A stretch of DNA of 64,000 nt from Adineta vaga (Eukaryota; Rotifera), in NCBI GenBank assembly GCA_021613535.1, contig CP075495.1:13144001-13208000 (forward strand), given 5' to 3'. Shown one piece after another: positions 46,937 through 61,100 of the stretch (the stretch's first letter is position 1; each line of letters begins with the position of its first letter). A program made the translations under genes and the position numbers. A model generated the notes under the pieces. It did not search any database and was not told the DNA's origin. It saw only the letters and a list, made by a program, of their open reading frames with translations.

Positions 46937-49900
46937 TTAGGCAACATAGTTGTACATTTTCCTAAAAAGTAGAGAATAGTTAATGAGATATTTCATTTAT
47001 TTATCTTACCTATCATCTGATAACCGTGATAAATAATCTCGTTCAATTAAACTTTCAATTCGTTTTTTAATAAAACCAGGACTAGGCGTAAAACGTGCTT
47101 TCAATTGATGCGTTACCTAAAAAGAACAAAAACGAAATCATATTAAATACGATGTTTTCTTTCGTAAATTATCTTTTACTTCAGCAACTAATTGCGCATG
47201 TGACATTGTTTTTCTTGTTTTCATTGTACGTACAATCGCGGCATCAATTTCATGTTTACGATCATCTTCAACTTTATTTCGAGTTTCTTGTCGTTCAGGA
47301 TCACTTTCTGTTTTAGCTGTAAGAGGATTGATTTTTACACGATAAAGTTTCGATGTAAAGGAATCATTCACAGTAAATTTATCGTTAGGTTGAATATCTT
47401 TTGTTTTCGGTTCTTTTAAGAATATACGTTGACTTGGTTTACCCATTGCTAATGGTAACAATGCACGTTGAAGATCTTTTTCACTGATATCTGTTTCATG
47501 ATGCATTTCCTAGAAGAAGAAGATGAAAAGATACAAATAAGGTGAAAAATTTCTATTCAATCAATTTACTTCATATGTCCAAGATTCTTTTGTGTTATAT
47601 AACATTAAAATAACCATCTGATATGTTGAAACTTGTAATGTATGTTTTCGTTCTTTTAGTACTGTTGTTGTTGTTGGACGAAATTCTCCATCAGCATCAT
47701 CCTCTTTTGGTTTACCATAAAAAATTGATATTAAATCAGCTGAACCTAAACTTGGTTGTAATGTTAATTGTCGTCCACTATGTTTATTTAAATAGAAACG
47801 ATGAAAACATTGATAGGCTTCACGAACAACTGCTGGTAAATTGCATTGATTATTGTTACTTTGTGTTGGCCAAAAGCCTGTTGTTAATACACGTACAAAT
47901 AAATCAATACCATTTAAATTCAACTGTAAAGAAGAAGAACAAGAATAGATTGAGGAGAAGAAGAAGAAGAAGGACTTGACTTACTCGTTTTTGTGTTACA
48001 TGTGAACGGAAATCATCTGCTGTGGAATTTGATAAGGTTATATCTTTGAACATTCCTTCTAATTTACAAGTGAACTGACAACCACATTCAGTTTTTAATC
48101 TTGATATCATATTCTTTTCTGCATCATCTGATGCGGATTTATTCAATAGTAATCGTTTTGCTAAATGTTGTTTATAGTATCGTTCAAAAACATCTTTTTC
48201 TTCTAAATATCGAAATAACATCATTGCTTTATCCAGAACAACTTCCACTTCTTGATCGCCAAGCTATTTTATTTAAAAAAGAACAAAATCAATGAATAAT
48301 TTGATTTTCATCTATTGTGATATATTCACTTACCTCTTTACCACCTTTTTTCAATTTATCGTCAATAAATAAGGATAAATATTCTGGACTACGTTGATTT
48401 AAATTGATAAAATATTCAAAATCAGAATTAATACGTTTTTTAAATGCCTATATAAATCGAAAGAAGAACATTTAATTTCGAGAAAATTTCCTTTTACTAT
48501 CAAACCTTATCTTCATTGAATGCATGTTTAAGAAAATAATCAAATGTATCTTTTAAATCAAGTAAACTCTAAATAATAGAAAAAGGATTTTATTAAGAAA
48601 ATAAAGCAAATCATTTGTTTACTTGAATATAAGTTATTGCATTTTTTCCTTCATCTGCATTTTCTGTCACAAGTGCTCGTCCTTGTTCACGTAAATAACT
48701 ACTCATACAATCTGCTATTGTTAAATGACCATTGGGTACACGTTCGAAAAGTTTATACATTGTAGCAAGATCTTCACATTTATTGAATTTAAGCATCGAA
48801 TAAACACCTGAATTTTCCATTTCAACAATTGTTTTCAAATGTTTGGTTATTAATTCATCTTCTAAAACTCGAATGATTCGTTCTTCAGTTGATTTATCGA
48901 GATAATGAACGGCTCGTTCAGCTTCTTCAGCTATACGTGCAGCTACTTTATGGATATATACAGAGGCACTATTTTCTGCTAATAGTTTTTGACTTTCAAG
49001 CTAAAAAGATACGGAGATTAGTTCGAAAGAGAAGTTCTCTTCGCAAAAAAAAACATACGCGATAAAATTCAGCAGATTGGGATAAAAATGGTGTTTCAAA
49101 ATCGTCAGCATAAATTGAGCGACTATCAATACCTAAACTCATCAACATCTGACACGCATTTTTCACTGCACTCCTAAAAAGCAAAAGGAATTTATAATTA
49201 CATATCGACTATTTGATGTTCAAATTCTTACTTTTCAATGATTTCTCCACGTCGTTCTTTGGCTACCATATCTAATAATGTTTGTCTCAAATGATCACGA
49301 ATAGCTGCAAATCGAACAACATTATCACGAAATAAAATAACACCCATATTATAAACTGGTTCAAGCTTTTGTCCACTAACATAAACCCGATCCATATACA
49401 TAAGTATATCGCGTATCATAATCATTGCTGTTCGATGATCATTCCATGCTGAATTTAGTGTTCCTAAGAAATTATTATTTAATGAATCATTAACATCTTG
49501 TCTGACCTAAAAATGATAAATATTTAATTTCATATTTGACATAAAGAAATTCTTCTTACTTTTTTTACAAGATGTTCTATAACAACTTCACGTGTTCCTG
49601 TATAAAGTTTTTCTCCATGTTTATGTAAGACCATTGTATATGCATTTCGATAAAGTTCTTCAAAACTTAAACCACTGTTATTTTTCTTTTGAATTTCTTG
49701 AATTGCCGCTTTCAATGATGTTGTCCATATATCATTGACATGGCGATCGTCCATAGTCGTCTAGGAAAATATCGACTGATCTTTATTTATTCAAAGACAT
49801 CTATGCATCTGTGGCAAAATCTTTTCTATACTTACACGTGGTGCTGCAAAAACTACTAGATTTTCTGGAGGAACTCTGAATCGAGCAACAGGAGGATTAA

Positions 49901-50245
49901 CTCTTGGCATAGAAAATTGATTCGTATGAGAAGATGATGATCTGTGATTTTGGATGTTCATGTCTATACTCTAGAGTAACTTAATTTTTCGAGTAGAATA
50001 CAAACATAATGTTGACTTGACAAAATAAAAAATGCTATCGTCATCATCATGAAGAAAAGAAAGAAAAAAAAAAGGGAAAGAGAAAAGAAAAATCCATAAC
50101 AAAAACAAAGGACTATAGCCAAGGAAGTACATTTCATTAGGAAAAAAATTGTTTGAGAAGGGATATTTCGAAATATACTTACAAAAAATTGACGAATACG
50201 CATCTTTTTATTTTTATCATCCACGTTGGTTGATGTTTTACTCAT
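46937..50245 (-). CDS. CUL3: cullin-3
   Basis: Scaffold of BTB-type ubiquitin ligases: the N-terminus binds BTB adaptors, the C-terminus RBX1. Canonical exons 50245-50183, 49760-49560, 49506-49232, 49173-49059, 49000-48623, 48568-48506, 48447-48334, 48263-47985, 47923-47570, 47509-47180, 47116-47010 and 46961-46937 give 2304 nt, 767 residues (human 768). Matching segments: KKMRIRQF at the N-terminus, then [61 protein letters not shown] and the neddylation region [20 protein letters not shown] (Lys in MKTRK). It ends YNYVA. A further candidate exon at 49961-49836 ([14 protein letters not shown] ... VFAAPR) can splice in frame before [12 protein letters not shown], as an alternative first exon or as an insert. 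The long first intron (50182-49761) houses it. Confidence 0.94.
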
Positions 50246-52147
50246 AGTATAACAGTGTTATTAAATACTAAAAGAAGAGAAAACGAATAGTTCAAATTAA
50301 ACCAATAAAATCTTCTAGTTTATAATAAGACAAAATCAATTTCTTCGATCTGACAATATTTTCTCGACTAGAATTTTTTGTCTTACATCATAAAATATTC
50401 TGGTCAATGTTTTCAAATGAATGAGTTATTTCAAACTATGTCGAAAAACTTACGTAAAAAAAGCATTTTTTTGTCGATCAAACGAAACAAATAGAAATCT
50501 TACACCACGATATAAAACTTGACAAAATAAGTGTTATAACTCAAGCAAATGTTGTATTTTCTCTTAATTAGTCATTTCTATGTTCGAATCTGTCAGTGAG
50601 ATACTAAATGCTCTTTCACAATCGAAATGTAAGATGGAGATATAAGAATGACCATATTTGGTATGAAAATCTTTCTTTCAAAATGAATCAACATGTTTTC
50701 TTCTTATCAAATTTCTAAATACGAAATAATAATGAATGATGCATACTTCATTGAAATTCTCATCTAAATGTCAAAAACAGTGTATTTTAGTTTCCACAAT
50801 CTCAAGAGTTTAATCAACTAAAAACATATCTAAATTTCATTTTAATTCTACATCTATTATCATTAATTCTGACGATGTATATTAATTGTTTTTGGTAATA
50901 TATATTAATCAATGAATCGAATCTTTCATAATTATATTTATTAAGACAAAAACTCGAGAATAACTAAGATACTATTCATTTTATTAAATAAATAATTCTA
51001 AATATATGTCATTTATCATACCAGATCGACATGTTTCGATTTGGGTCTAATATTAATGATATGAATAAAATGAATAACTTAATATTGATTCAAATGAAAC
51101 ATATAGAATTTGTCTAGAAAAAAAAGATAGATATTCATTCATTCATTCATTCATACAGGCGCTAGATAAAAAAGAAATTCGCAATTAATTTCATTTCAAA
51201 TTATAAACAATAATAATAGTAATACAAAAGCATGTTCAAATATTTTCATCAATAGAAAATTGGAGAATCAAAGTAATATGAGCTCAGTTCACTTCAAACG
51301 TTCTACACAATGGGAAAAGGTGATTTTATTTTTTTTTTCTAGATGAAAATAATCACAAACGTGACTCATTTTTATTTTGATTAGTGCATAAGTGCATTAA
51401 TGATATTTTCAAGCGAAGGAGGTAATAGAAATTTCTTCATATAAAATCCACATTGGTTAGAAAAACACCAATTAGATCGGTCGATATTTTGCACTCTTGC
51501 TTGACTCAATCTCATTGCAATACAATACTATTACTTTTGGTAATAACGATAGATTTAACTTCTCCCATGTATAAGAAACAATGGATTTGAAAAGAAATAA
51601 TAAATACGTTAATTATCTTCACTAGCTAGTCATTTTTTTCCAACATCAATCATGTTTATACGAACTGTTCTTCAATTGAATATACTACTTACTGATTTAT
51701 TCAGAGACTTCTAGATATAACCGTTAGTCTTCAAGTTTTGATTATTATAATTTAACTTCGCTTTGTTCGAAGATAATTATGTTGACTTTTGTCATTAAAT
51801 AAACTCACTGTATGTGATATAAAAGAATATTACAACGATATCAATTTCTTGTACAAGCACTGTATTAGCTCAATTAAAGTTTTTCTTAGTTGTATATCAG
51901 AAACTTTTTTTGTCTTAGATTCAATTCTTTTCATCACTTTCTTATACATTACTCAGTGAAATAAGAAAAAGATTTTTTTCTAGTGAATATTAAAACAATA
52001 AACAAGATATTTCCGTTCCTTCATATATTTTCGATAGATGTCATTCATTTCGTATGAATATGGTATTGATCAATAAAATCTAACCAATCATATAGATCGA
52101 ACAATATTTCCTTTTGTTCATTCGGTTTTAGTATTTTTTAGGCAAAG
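50246..52147. other. divergent upstream region of CUL3 and BOP1
   Basis: About 1.9 kb, A+T-rich. An (ATTC)n run lies at 51134-51155. No open frame with coding character was seen. An acceptor-like ATTTTTTAG sits 7 nt before the BOP1 ATG, suggesting a 5'UTR intron or a spliced-leader site. Confidence 0.4.
51134..51155. repeat. (ATTC)n microsatellite
   Basis: Five ATTC units in the region upstream of BOP1. Confidence 0.8.
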
Positions 52148-54143
52148 ATGACTTCCACGAAACGAAGAAATTCCTTAGTAGATGATGAAGAAATTGATTC
52201 TGATGAAGAAGTACCATCGAATACAATTGGTTCTAATGTACCATTGAAATGGTATGAAAATCATGATCATATCGGTTATGATTTGGATGCAAAAAAAATT
52301 GCTAAACCTATTTCGTCGGGTAAATCCGATGAAATCGATGAATTTCTCGAAAAAATGGAGAATGCTGATTATTGGCGAACGGTTTATGATGATTTAACAG
52401 GTCAAAATGTTACATTAACAAATGAAGATATCGCTACGATTCAACATATACAAAATGCTGAAACTTTTCCCGATGATCATGTTTATGAACCATGGGTAGA
52501 TACATTTTCAGCTGAAGTGATGATTCATCCGATCTTAAATACACCGGAATCCAAAGCATCATTTATTCCATCAAAATGGGAACGTTTGAAAGTAGGCAAA
52601 TATCTTCATGCAATTAAGATGGGTTGGATTAAACCTGCACCACCAAAAGAAGATCCACTTCTATCAAATAATTATGATTTATGGTCAGACGAATCGAAAA
52701 CAAATTTACCACGTTCAAATATTCCTGCACCTAAACTTGAATTACCTGGTCATCATGAATCATATAATCCATCATATGAATATTTACTTGATGATGCTGA
52801 AGTTGAAGCTTTGAAAGAAAAAATGGAATCTGATTTCGATGAAAATGAACGTCAAACGAAAACATTATTTATTCCAAAGAAATATACAAGTCTTCGTCAA
52901 GTACCTGCTTATGATCACTTTGTTTATGAACGTTTTCAACGTTGTCTGGATCTTTATCTATGTCCAAGACAAAAACGTATGAAAGCAAATATTACTGATC
53001 TTAATGATCTTATACCAGATAAACCAAAACCACAAGATTTACATCCGTATCCATTGGTTCAATCATTAATTTATGAAGGACATAAGAATATTATACGTTG
53101 TTTAGCATGTCATACATCAGGACAATGGTTAGCAAGTGGAAGTGATGATTGTACTGTTCGTATATGGGAAATTTCGACAACAAGATGTATGAATGTGTTT
53201 ACATTCGATAAACCAGTTGTGTCTATTCAATGGAACCCTGTCTTATCTTTATTAGCTGTTGCGACAGGAACACAAATTGTTATGATTAATCCTAAATTAG
53301 GTAAGAAAAGATAATTTATATCAATTGATTTTCTATTCTTTCGTATTGTTAGGTGAAAATGCCAAAGTTGTTTTTACTGATGAATTTATCAAACAATTAA
53401 CTTATGAATCATCAAGTAATGATGATTGTCAATGGACAAAAACATCCGAAGAAACAGATAAATATATTCGTTTAACAATTAAACATTCAATACCAATTCG
53501 TCAAATTGAATGGCAAGGACGTGGTGATTATTTAGCATGTGTTTCAATTCCACGTTCGGATCAATCACAATCGAAATCTATATGCATACATCATCTATCT
53601 AAAGGACGTTCACAATACCCATTTAAACAATTAAAAGGTGCTGTACAACACGTACGATTTCATCCAACAAAACCTATCTTTATTATTGCAACACAACATT
53701 CAATAAAAATTTATCATTTATTAAAACAACAATTAATTAAACGTCTCTATGTGAATACGAAATGGATATCATCAATTGATATACATCCATTGGGTGATAA
53801 TATCTTATGTGGTGGTTATGATTCAAAAATTAATTGGTTTGATTTAGATTTATCTGTTAAACCATATGAAACCTATCGTTATCATAAACGTGCCATACGG
53901 TGTGTACGTTATCATACAAAATTACCATTATTTGCTTCGACAAGTGATGATGGAACATGTATCATTTCACATTGTTCAGTTTATTCTGATTTATTGAAAA
54001 ATCCTATGATTGTACCAGTGAAAATTTTACGTGGACATCAATTTAACAATGAATTATCAATGTTAGATTGTTTATTTCATCCAACACAACCGTGGATATT
54101 TACATCAGGTGCTGATTCAACAATACGTTTATTTACAAACTAA
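52148..54143 (+). CDS. BOP1: ribosome biogenesis protein BOP1 (Erb1)
   Basis: WD-repeat protein of the PeBoW complex (PES1-BOP1-WDR12) needed for 28S/5.8S rRNA maturation in the nucleolus. Two exons, 52148-53300 and 53353-54143; 1944 nt, 647 residues, shorter than human (746) mainly in the acidic N-terminus. The BOP1 N-terminal domain includes WYENHDHIGYDLDAKKI, FLEKMENADYWRTVYDDLTG, YEPWVDTFSAEVMIHPIL, FIPSKWERLKVGKYLHAIK and YDHFVYERFQRCLDLYLCPR. The C-terminal WD repeats follow: GHKNIIRCLACHTSGQWLAS, HVRFHPTKPIFIIATQHSIK, SSIDIHPLGDNILCGGYDSK, AIRCVRYHTKLPLFASTSDD and FHPTQPWIFTSGADSTIRLF at the very end. The acidic start (DDEEIDSDEEV) is typical. Intact. Confidence 0.95.
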
Positions 54144-57100
54144 TTTCCTGTTTTTTTTCCTTCTCTTTGTTTGTTTTGAATTCATACAGAAAGAAAAAAA
54201 AACTAGTGAAAGAAAAACACAAAAATGCTGTTGTTAACAAACTGATTTTGTTGTCTTGTTTGTTTTAGATATTCCTATATCTTAGATGGATAAGATTCAT
54301 ATGGTGTGGACTTTGACTGTATGTATTAGTTGTAATAAGAGTATGTTTCATCTTCTTCCTTTTTCTTATCACTCATTCTTTTGTTGACAATCAACACACT
54401 TCATAACAACATATGTGTCATGGTCGGATGATTGATAAACGAGTGTGTTGTTGGTTGAATGTACAAATGCTCATTACTTGACACTTTTATTCATTCTTTC
54501 AATGTTCATTTATGTCATTGTCACTCGTATCGTTTTATCTGATTTGAGTTACTCTAATGATGGACAACCACCTAGAACTATCACTTTTTTTTCTGACGAG
54601 TGAAAAAATGTTCAATGTTAATCATTTTCCTTAGATAGTTTGTTCAGTTTGAAAAAAAATCAAAATCTTGATTGAGTGTGGATAGGAAAAGCGACTCTAT
54701 ATTTATATATTAGTTTCAACTATTGTTATTGTAGTGGCACAAACGATGATAATGATTACTGTTACAGTATTCACACCGCGAAGCGGTAACTCGAGCACAA
54801 ACAGTAGTAACAGAAACGAGCAAGAAGAAGAAGAAGAAGAATAATAACGGAAGAAAACGAGTGGGTGCTCGTCTAGAGAAAGAAAAGAAGAAGAAGAAGA
54901 AAACTGTCTATCGTCATAAAAAAAGTCATGTAAGTAAAAAAAGAAGATGAGAGAAAGAAAGAGAAAAGAGATGATAAGTTCAAGACCCTATCGTTCGCAT
55001 CGATCTATTTCCACGAAGAGAAAGAAGAAGAAGAATCAAGTATGCAGAATGGAAATGCATGGTTTTGCTCGTTCGTTCTTGCTTTCTTTTTTTCTATCTC
55101 TCAAGGTTGTTGTCATCATTGCTCGTACTAAGAAAAAAGTCAATAAATCCATCTTATTGCTTTTTCCTTTGCCTCTCATCATTTACGAAATTAATACACG
55201 ACTGTTTCTGTTATTTTTTGTCTTACTGAAAAAAGAAAGTAAAAAAATGTGTTTCGTTTTTTTTCAATTATAAAATCGACTTATTCTATAAAATACATGA
55301 AAGAATAGAGTGATGATAGTTGTAGTGATAGTAGCTTTTTGGTATAAGTATTTGAGTATGCGTGCTTAGTTGCTTGTGCTTGCCTACCTATGTCATTTGT
55401 TCGAAATCAGTGAAGCATGATACACACGGGGAAGGTGTCTTCTCTCTTCTTCTTCTTCTTCTTCTTTCCCTCTGTCATGATCGTCGTCCCTCATCATTGC
55501 TGCCTTCTTCTTCATTTTCGCTGTCTCGAAGAAAATATATTAAAGGACAACGATGATGATGATGATGATGATGATGATGGCGACTATAAATGGTGAGTGG
55601 TAATTTCAAGATAAAAAAATAAAGATTTATTGAGTATTACAATGAAAGATAATAAAATACGTAAACATCTTTAATTGACTAATAGTAATTTGAAGTATTG
55701 TAATTCGTTTTCTAGTTTTTTCTTTCATATTTTTAATGCGTCATTTTCATTAAGCGAACTTTGACAAATAGTAGCATGCTGTCTATTTGTTTTCTTCTCT
55801 CTATGTAGTATTCCTCACTCTCGCTTTTCTTTTCTTTTTTTCATACGCATTTTTATTCAGTCCTTCTCTCGTTCTCTAACTCACTCACTTATTTTATCCT
55901 TTGTTGAAACGAACACACCGTGGCAGCCAAAAAGTTCTATGTAATACTAACACCGTTCTTCTTTTTTCTTTCTGCTCGTGTATGATTGTGTATATATGGC
56001 ATTTTTTCTTCTGTCATCAACATTGTTTGAATTACGTTACTACCTATTCGTTCGTGAGAAACAATTTCTTTCCTGTTCATGAATGTATGAAAAGACAGAA
56101 GAAAAAACGTCTAAATGCATATGCATATATACATATACATATACAAATATATATGTATATATTGTATGCATACAGTTTTTAAACATTCACTTAGAGGAAA
56201 GAACGAAGAAAAAGAAGAAGAAGAAGGAAAAATCCTTGACGGTCCAGGTCAGACTGGTGCCGAAACACTATCTATCTATCTATCTATCCATCTATCGCTC
56301 TGTTTACATACGAGTGATGGTGTTGGGTTTCTTCATCATTTCTCCTCCTTCTCATAATATAGATAGAGAGGAAGATAGATCCTTTGCAGTACAATGATAA
56401 TAATAATAATGATGATGATGATGATCATCATCATCATCATCATCATCATCACGGTTTCTGTATACAGTATGTATCAAATTATAGTTGTACTACTAGTTAT
56501 TCGTGATGGATCATATTGTTTGATGGTGCCTACTTCATCCACTTTTCTTGTCCACTACTTCTCACACTCGACCAAGCATATTCTATTGTCGTCACAGCAT
56601 CGAGCAACAAGTATTGTCGTCATTGTATTGTCCCTCGAGGCACACGTTCCTTTTCTCCTTTTTCTCTATTTGAGCCAACCTACACTTTGAATGAGTGCTC
56701 TGCTTGGTCAACTGCGCTCGCTATGTCACACACATACACACACGTTTTTTGCCTCTCTTTTCGTTCTTGTGTTATACACCTCAGGGAGTATGGCGGCACC
56801 TCATCATCGTTTCATGGTTACACGCATTTCGAATATACATACACAAGATGCACGTCCGGAAATGAACATGTTATTAGTAAAGCAAGAGAATTTTTTGTTC
56901 TACTTTCACTTTCTTTTCAATGTCCAGGTGTTGTTTCATCAGTTATTCAATATATAGATTCTCTCATTCACTCTTTCTTTCTTTCTTTCTTTATAAAAAT
57001 TTTTTTTAGCAGGTTCATTCAACTCGAAAAATTGTCTATAATGATCATTATTGTTTTATTTAGATGTAGTATTGTATTTGTAACCATTGAATGAATTCCA

Positions 57101-58174
57101 TCCTTCTGTCTGTGTCTCCCTCTCTTACTCTTTTGCCTTCCCTCTTTCTTTCTTTGTTTCATTTGATTATTCTTCAATAATGTCAGTAGTATTGCTTCAG
57201 CATCTGTGAGAAAAAAGCTTTATGATGAGAACAGAGGAGAAGAAGAAGAAGACGAAGAATGTTTTCCGTTTTTTGCTCTTTCGCGTACGGTACTGCTTAG
57301 ACAAAGGAAGAAACGACAAGAACGAGAAAAGAAAAATCGATGGAAAATGGAGACATCTCAGCGCGCGCACACGCACACGCACGGAAAGGAGCACAGTAGG
57401 CTATAGTAGAGATGTTGTTTTTTACGCATCTGTTATTGTTGTTGTTATTCTTGTTCGCCTTTCGCGTGATGCAGGCCGCCGATGCTGCTTCTTCTTTGCT
57501 GTTCGTGCAGCATGCTCGAAGCATGAATGATGTTCAATGCACTCGTGCACATATACACACTCGTTGTTGATGTTGTTCTTCTTCTTCATCTTCTTTTTCC
57601 TCTTTCTCTTCTCTTTTCAGTTTGAACAGTTGTTCTGTGTGGTTGGCAAACGAACACAATGAATGGAAGAACAAGGAAAGAGAAGGAGAGGAAGAAATAG
57701 ACAGACAGACAGAGGGAACGCGTACGATCGGACGGCAGATTGAACGTAGGAAAGAGAAAGAGAGGGAGAGAGAGCCAACCCGTTATTTGTTCTTTTTTGA
57801 CATTCTTCTTCTCCTCCCATGATGTACGTACGTGAACGAGATGTAGTGAACGTGTCGCATGCGAACGCACTTTTGCTTGTTTGGCGTCAACAAAGAAGAG
57901 AAAAAAAATCGTCTCTTTTTATGTTAAACTCTTATGTTTATTTCAGATTGAATGCTAACAAATGTATAGGATCCATATGAATGAAAAACAATATAAAAGA
58001 AAGCCAATTTGGCTGTATTATTTTCAATGAGTTTTGTTTAACAAAGATTATTTGTTTATAAAAATTTTCAATCATCTATTACCAATAGTGGTATGTATTC
58101 TGTGTTCCCGAATGTTTTCATAATTTCTAATTTTTCCATGTGTATATTAATTAGTTGTTTTAGTAAATGATGAT
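54144..58174. other. 4 kb low-complexity region upstream of BCL9/Legless
   Basis: No convincing gene. Many overlapping open frames (for example 54947-55273, 55362-55556, 55901-56397, 56394-57094, 57206-57530, 57586-57870) are translations of purine- or pyrimidine-rich tracts. Simple repeats: GAAGAAGAAG (54821-54842), CTTCTTCTT (55446-55466), (GAT)n (55552-55579), (TATC)n (56269-56288), a GAT/ATC inverted repeat (56411-56440) and alternating GCGCGCGCACACGCACACGCAC (57359-57382). The G+C content and CpG frequency are visibly higher than in other intergenic parts, which fits a promoter, long 5'UTR or first intron of the downstream gene. Confidence 0.45.
56394..56451. repeat. AAT/GAT repeat running into a perfect GAT/ATC inverted repeat
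   Basis: (AAT)n at about 56396-56410, then five GAT units (56411-56425) directly followed by about eight CAT/ATC units (56426-56450). The 15-bp arms are perfectly complementary with no spacer, so the strand could extrude as a cruciform or form an RNA hairpin. Confidence 0.85.
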
Positions 58175-61100
58175 ATGGAGAGTGGAACCTTACCGCCCGC
58201 AACAATGTTATTACATTCTAATGAATCACTTCATGCAATGCCGTCATCGGATTCTCCTCTAAATCAATTTTCTGATATATTTTCTGCAAGACAATCAATA
58301 CAAATTAATAATAAAACCAATAAACGAAAACTTGATGAACTTGGTGATCCATCACCAAATGATGTTGATTCATCATCAGCTATTAAACCTCAAAAAACTG
58401 AACAAACAGAACCTGAACGATCACTTAGTAGAACAGGAACGCGTAAGGAAATATTTTTTCATTCATATGAATAGTTAAATCTATGTACTATTTTCTTTTG
58501 TTGTCTAGCTCTATCGAATGGTCCTCCACAACATCCACCACCTTCTTTAACACCATCGCGGAATGGCAATGATAATGGTCCATTATCATATGATTTTGGA
58601 CCAGCAAGTAATACTAATATTAATAATAATAATAATAATAATACCGGTAGAGCAACACCCAATTCTTCTTTATTTACGCAACAAACACCACCACCAACAT
58701 CTTTACAGCAACAACAATCGTTACCTTCAATGCCACCATCATCTTACATGCCAATGTCACCACGAAATCAATTTATAGTGAATAATGATAGTCCATTTTT
58801 ACAAACCAATAATCAAGTGTTTGTATTTACAACACAATTGGCAAATGAAGCTGCTGAATCTGTATTAAAAAATGAACATCCAAATATTGTTGAATTTCAT
58901 AAATCACTACCATCAACTGCTCAATATCTAAATGTAAGTAAAGTATAACGAAAATAAAAAGAAGTTTTCTTTATATTTCATTTCATTTTTTTGTCACCTT
59001 AGTCTCTTTCTAATAATATGAACAATAATCATAATTCATTACTTGGTGGTCCTATGCATATGAATCATGGTCCACCACCACCACCTGGCTGTCATTCACC
59101 TCGAACTATGCAAATGATGATGGGTGGACCTCTACCTCATAATCCACATTTACCACATCATAATGGTGGTGGACCACCGCCGAATTGGCCACATCCACAT
59201 CCACATCCACATTTTCATCCACATCAACAACAACCACCGTTTGGTCGTTTAACGCCCGGTTCTGGTGGTTTACCTCCACCCAGTCATCTCTTACCGCCTG
59301 GCTCAATGATGATGAACGGTCAATCGCCATCAGATGGAATTGAAAATCTAACACCTGAACGAGCCAAACATCGAAAAAATCAATTAAATAAAATTGAAGA
59401 TTTGAAATCGAAAATTACAGGTGGACGAGCTCGTGGTGGTAGAGGTAAAGCAAATGCTGCTTCAGCAGCGGCTGCCGCAGCTGCTGCAGCAGCAGGTAAT
59501 ATGCCACCATCGATGAACGGCGGTCCACCACCTCCAGGTTCACTTGATCCACATCAACAACAAATGATGATGATGAACAGTCCACATGGTGTTGGTCCAC
59601 CACATCATATGATGGGAATTGGACCACCACCACCACATATGCTACCTCCAGGTATGCGAGGACCTGATGGAATGATACTTGACATGAACGGTATGCCGCA
59701 ACCACCGCCACCACATGGTTATATGAATGGACCAATGCCACCAAATTTCCATGGACAATTTGGACCTGGACCATGTGATCCATATGGACAATTACCTCCG
59801 CCACATCAACATTCGCAAGCAGCACGAGATTGGAATAAAATGCAAGTGGAACATATGGAAGGAAAATCTCAATTTATGCGTGGACAACCACCACCATATT
59901 CTTCAGCATCACCATCGTCATTAACACCTCCAATTGCTACAACATCGGCGGGAAGTACTCTAGGGCCCAATGGAAAATTACTTTCACCAAAAATGGAACC
60001 ATCCTCTGCTCCACGATTGTACAAAGTTGGACAACCAGAAAAATTCATTCCCGATTCCTTGCCATCATCAGCGAATAAGAAATTAACGGGCAGTATTGGA
60101 GAAGTACAACTAACAGCATCACCTACACAAATGGACTATAATGAATTCGGTATATATGTATATTTCAATGATCTATTTCTCTATTAATGTCTCTCTATTG
60201 TGTAGGAATGGACGGTGAAGAGTTAGTTATTTCAAGGCATTTGAATCGTGGTTATCGTTCATCAAATGGAGCTGGTAATGGTGGTCTACCAATACCCTCT
60301 TCTTCTTCTTCATCATTAAAAGATGAACCAATGACACCAATGACACGATCAACATCGACACCAAATAATAATATCAATCCATTATCATGTGGACAACCAA
60401 TAGGTGATCCAGGAACACCTACACATCTTTCACAAGGACCGCCGTCACATCTTACACCACAAAGTGTATCAGCTGCTTCACCACGTCCTGCAAAATTAAC
60501 TGGAAACAGTAGTTTATCATCACCATTAATGCTTTCAAACAATCCGAATTCATCAGCTAAAGATGAACCATTAGATATGAATGGTGGTCCAAAAACGCCA
60601 ACATCCAATATGGCTCCACCACTCAGTAGTATGTTACAAATGACTAACAGTTTACAATCAGCTAATTCTCCATATAATTCATCGACTAATTCGACATCTA
60701 AACCATCATCTTTACAATCGAATCTTATTGGTAATGGACCATCATTAACTAGTCAAAATTTACCACATATGAATAAATCCATAGATCAACTACCTCCGCA
60801 ATCACATATGTCTTTACCACCACATCAACAACAGCAGATGCAATTTCAAGTATTAATTATTACTAATAAACTGTTCATTTGTAATTTTAAATATTTTTAG
60901 AATATGAATCCACATCATCGAATGATGGGCATGCCAGAATCAATGCCACCACATTACCATCCACATCATGGTGGTAATTTACCACCACCACATCCACATA
61001 TGTACAAAATGATGCCTCCACATCATGGACTAGATCCATCTGGTATGATGCTTTCACATCCCGGTGGTCCACCACGTTCTTCAAAAGGTTTACCACCACC

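Noticed and set aside
49964-50245. A 93-residue protein next to CUL3
   Set aside because: Its first 21 codons are CUL3 exon 1; the remainder is intron.
54779-54793. ACCGCGAAGCGGT hairpin as a terminator or tRNA arm
   Set aside because: Stem of only five pairs with no acceptor stem or other arms; no RNA gene could be built around it.
55901-57094. Several overlapping plus-strand open frames of 80-190 codons
   Set aside because: They overlap in different frames, consist of repeat translations and lack any family signature.
59106-59825. Minus-strand frames rich in Val and Asp
   Set aside because: Antisense of the Pro/His-rich BCL9/Legless exon; the composition follows from the sense codons.
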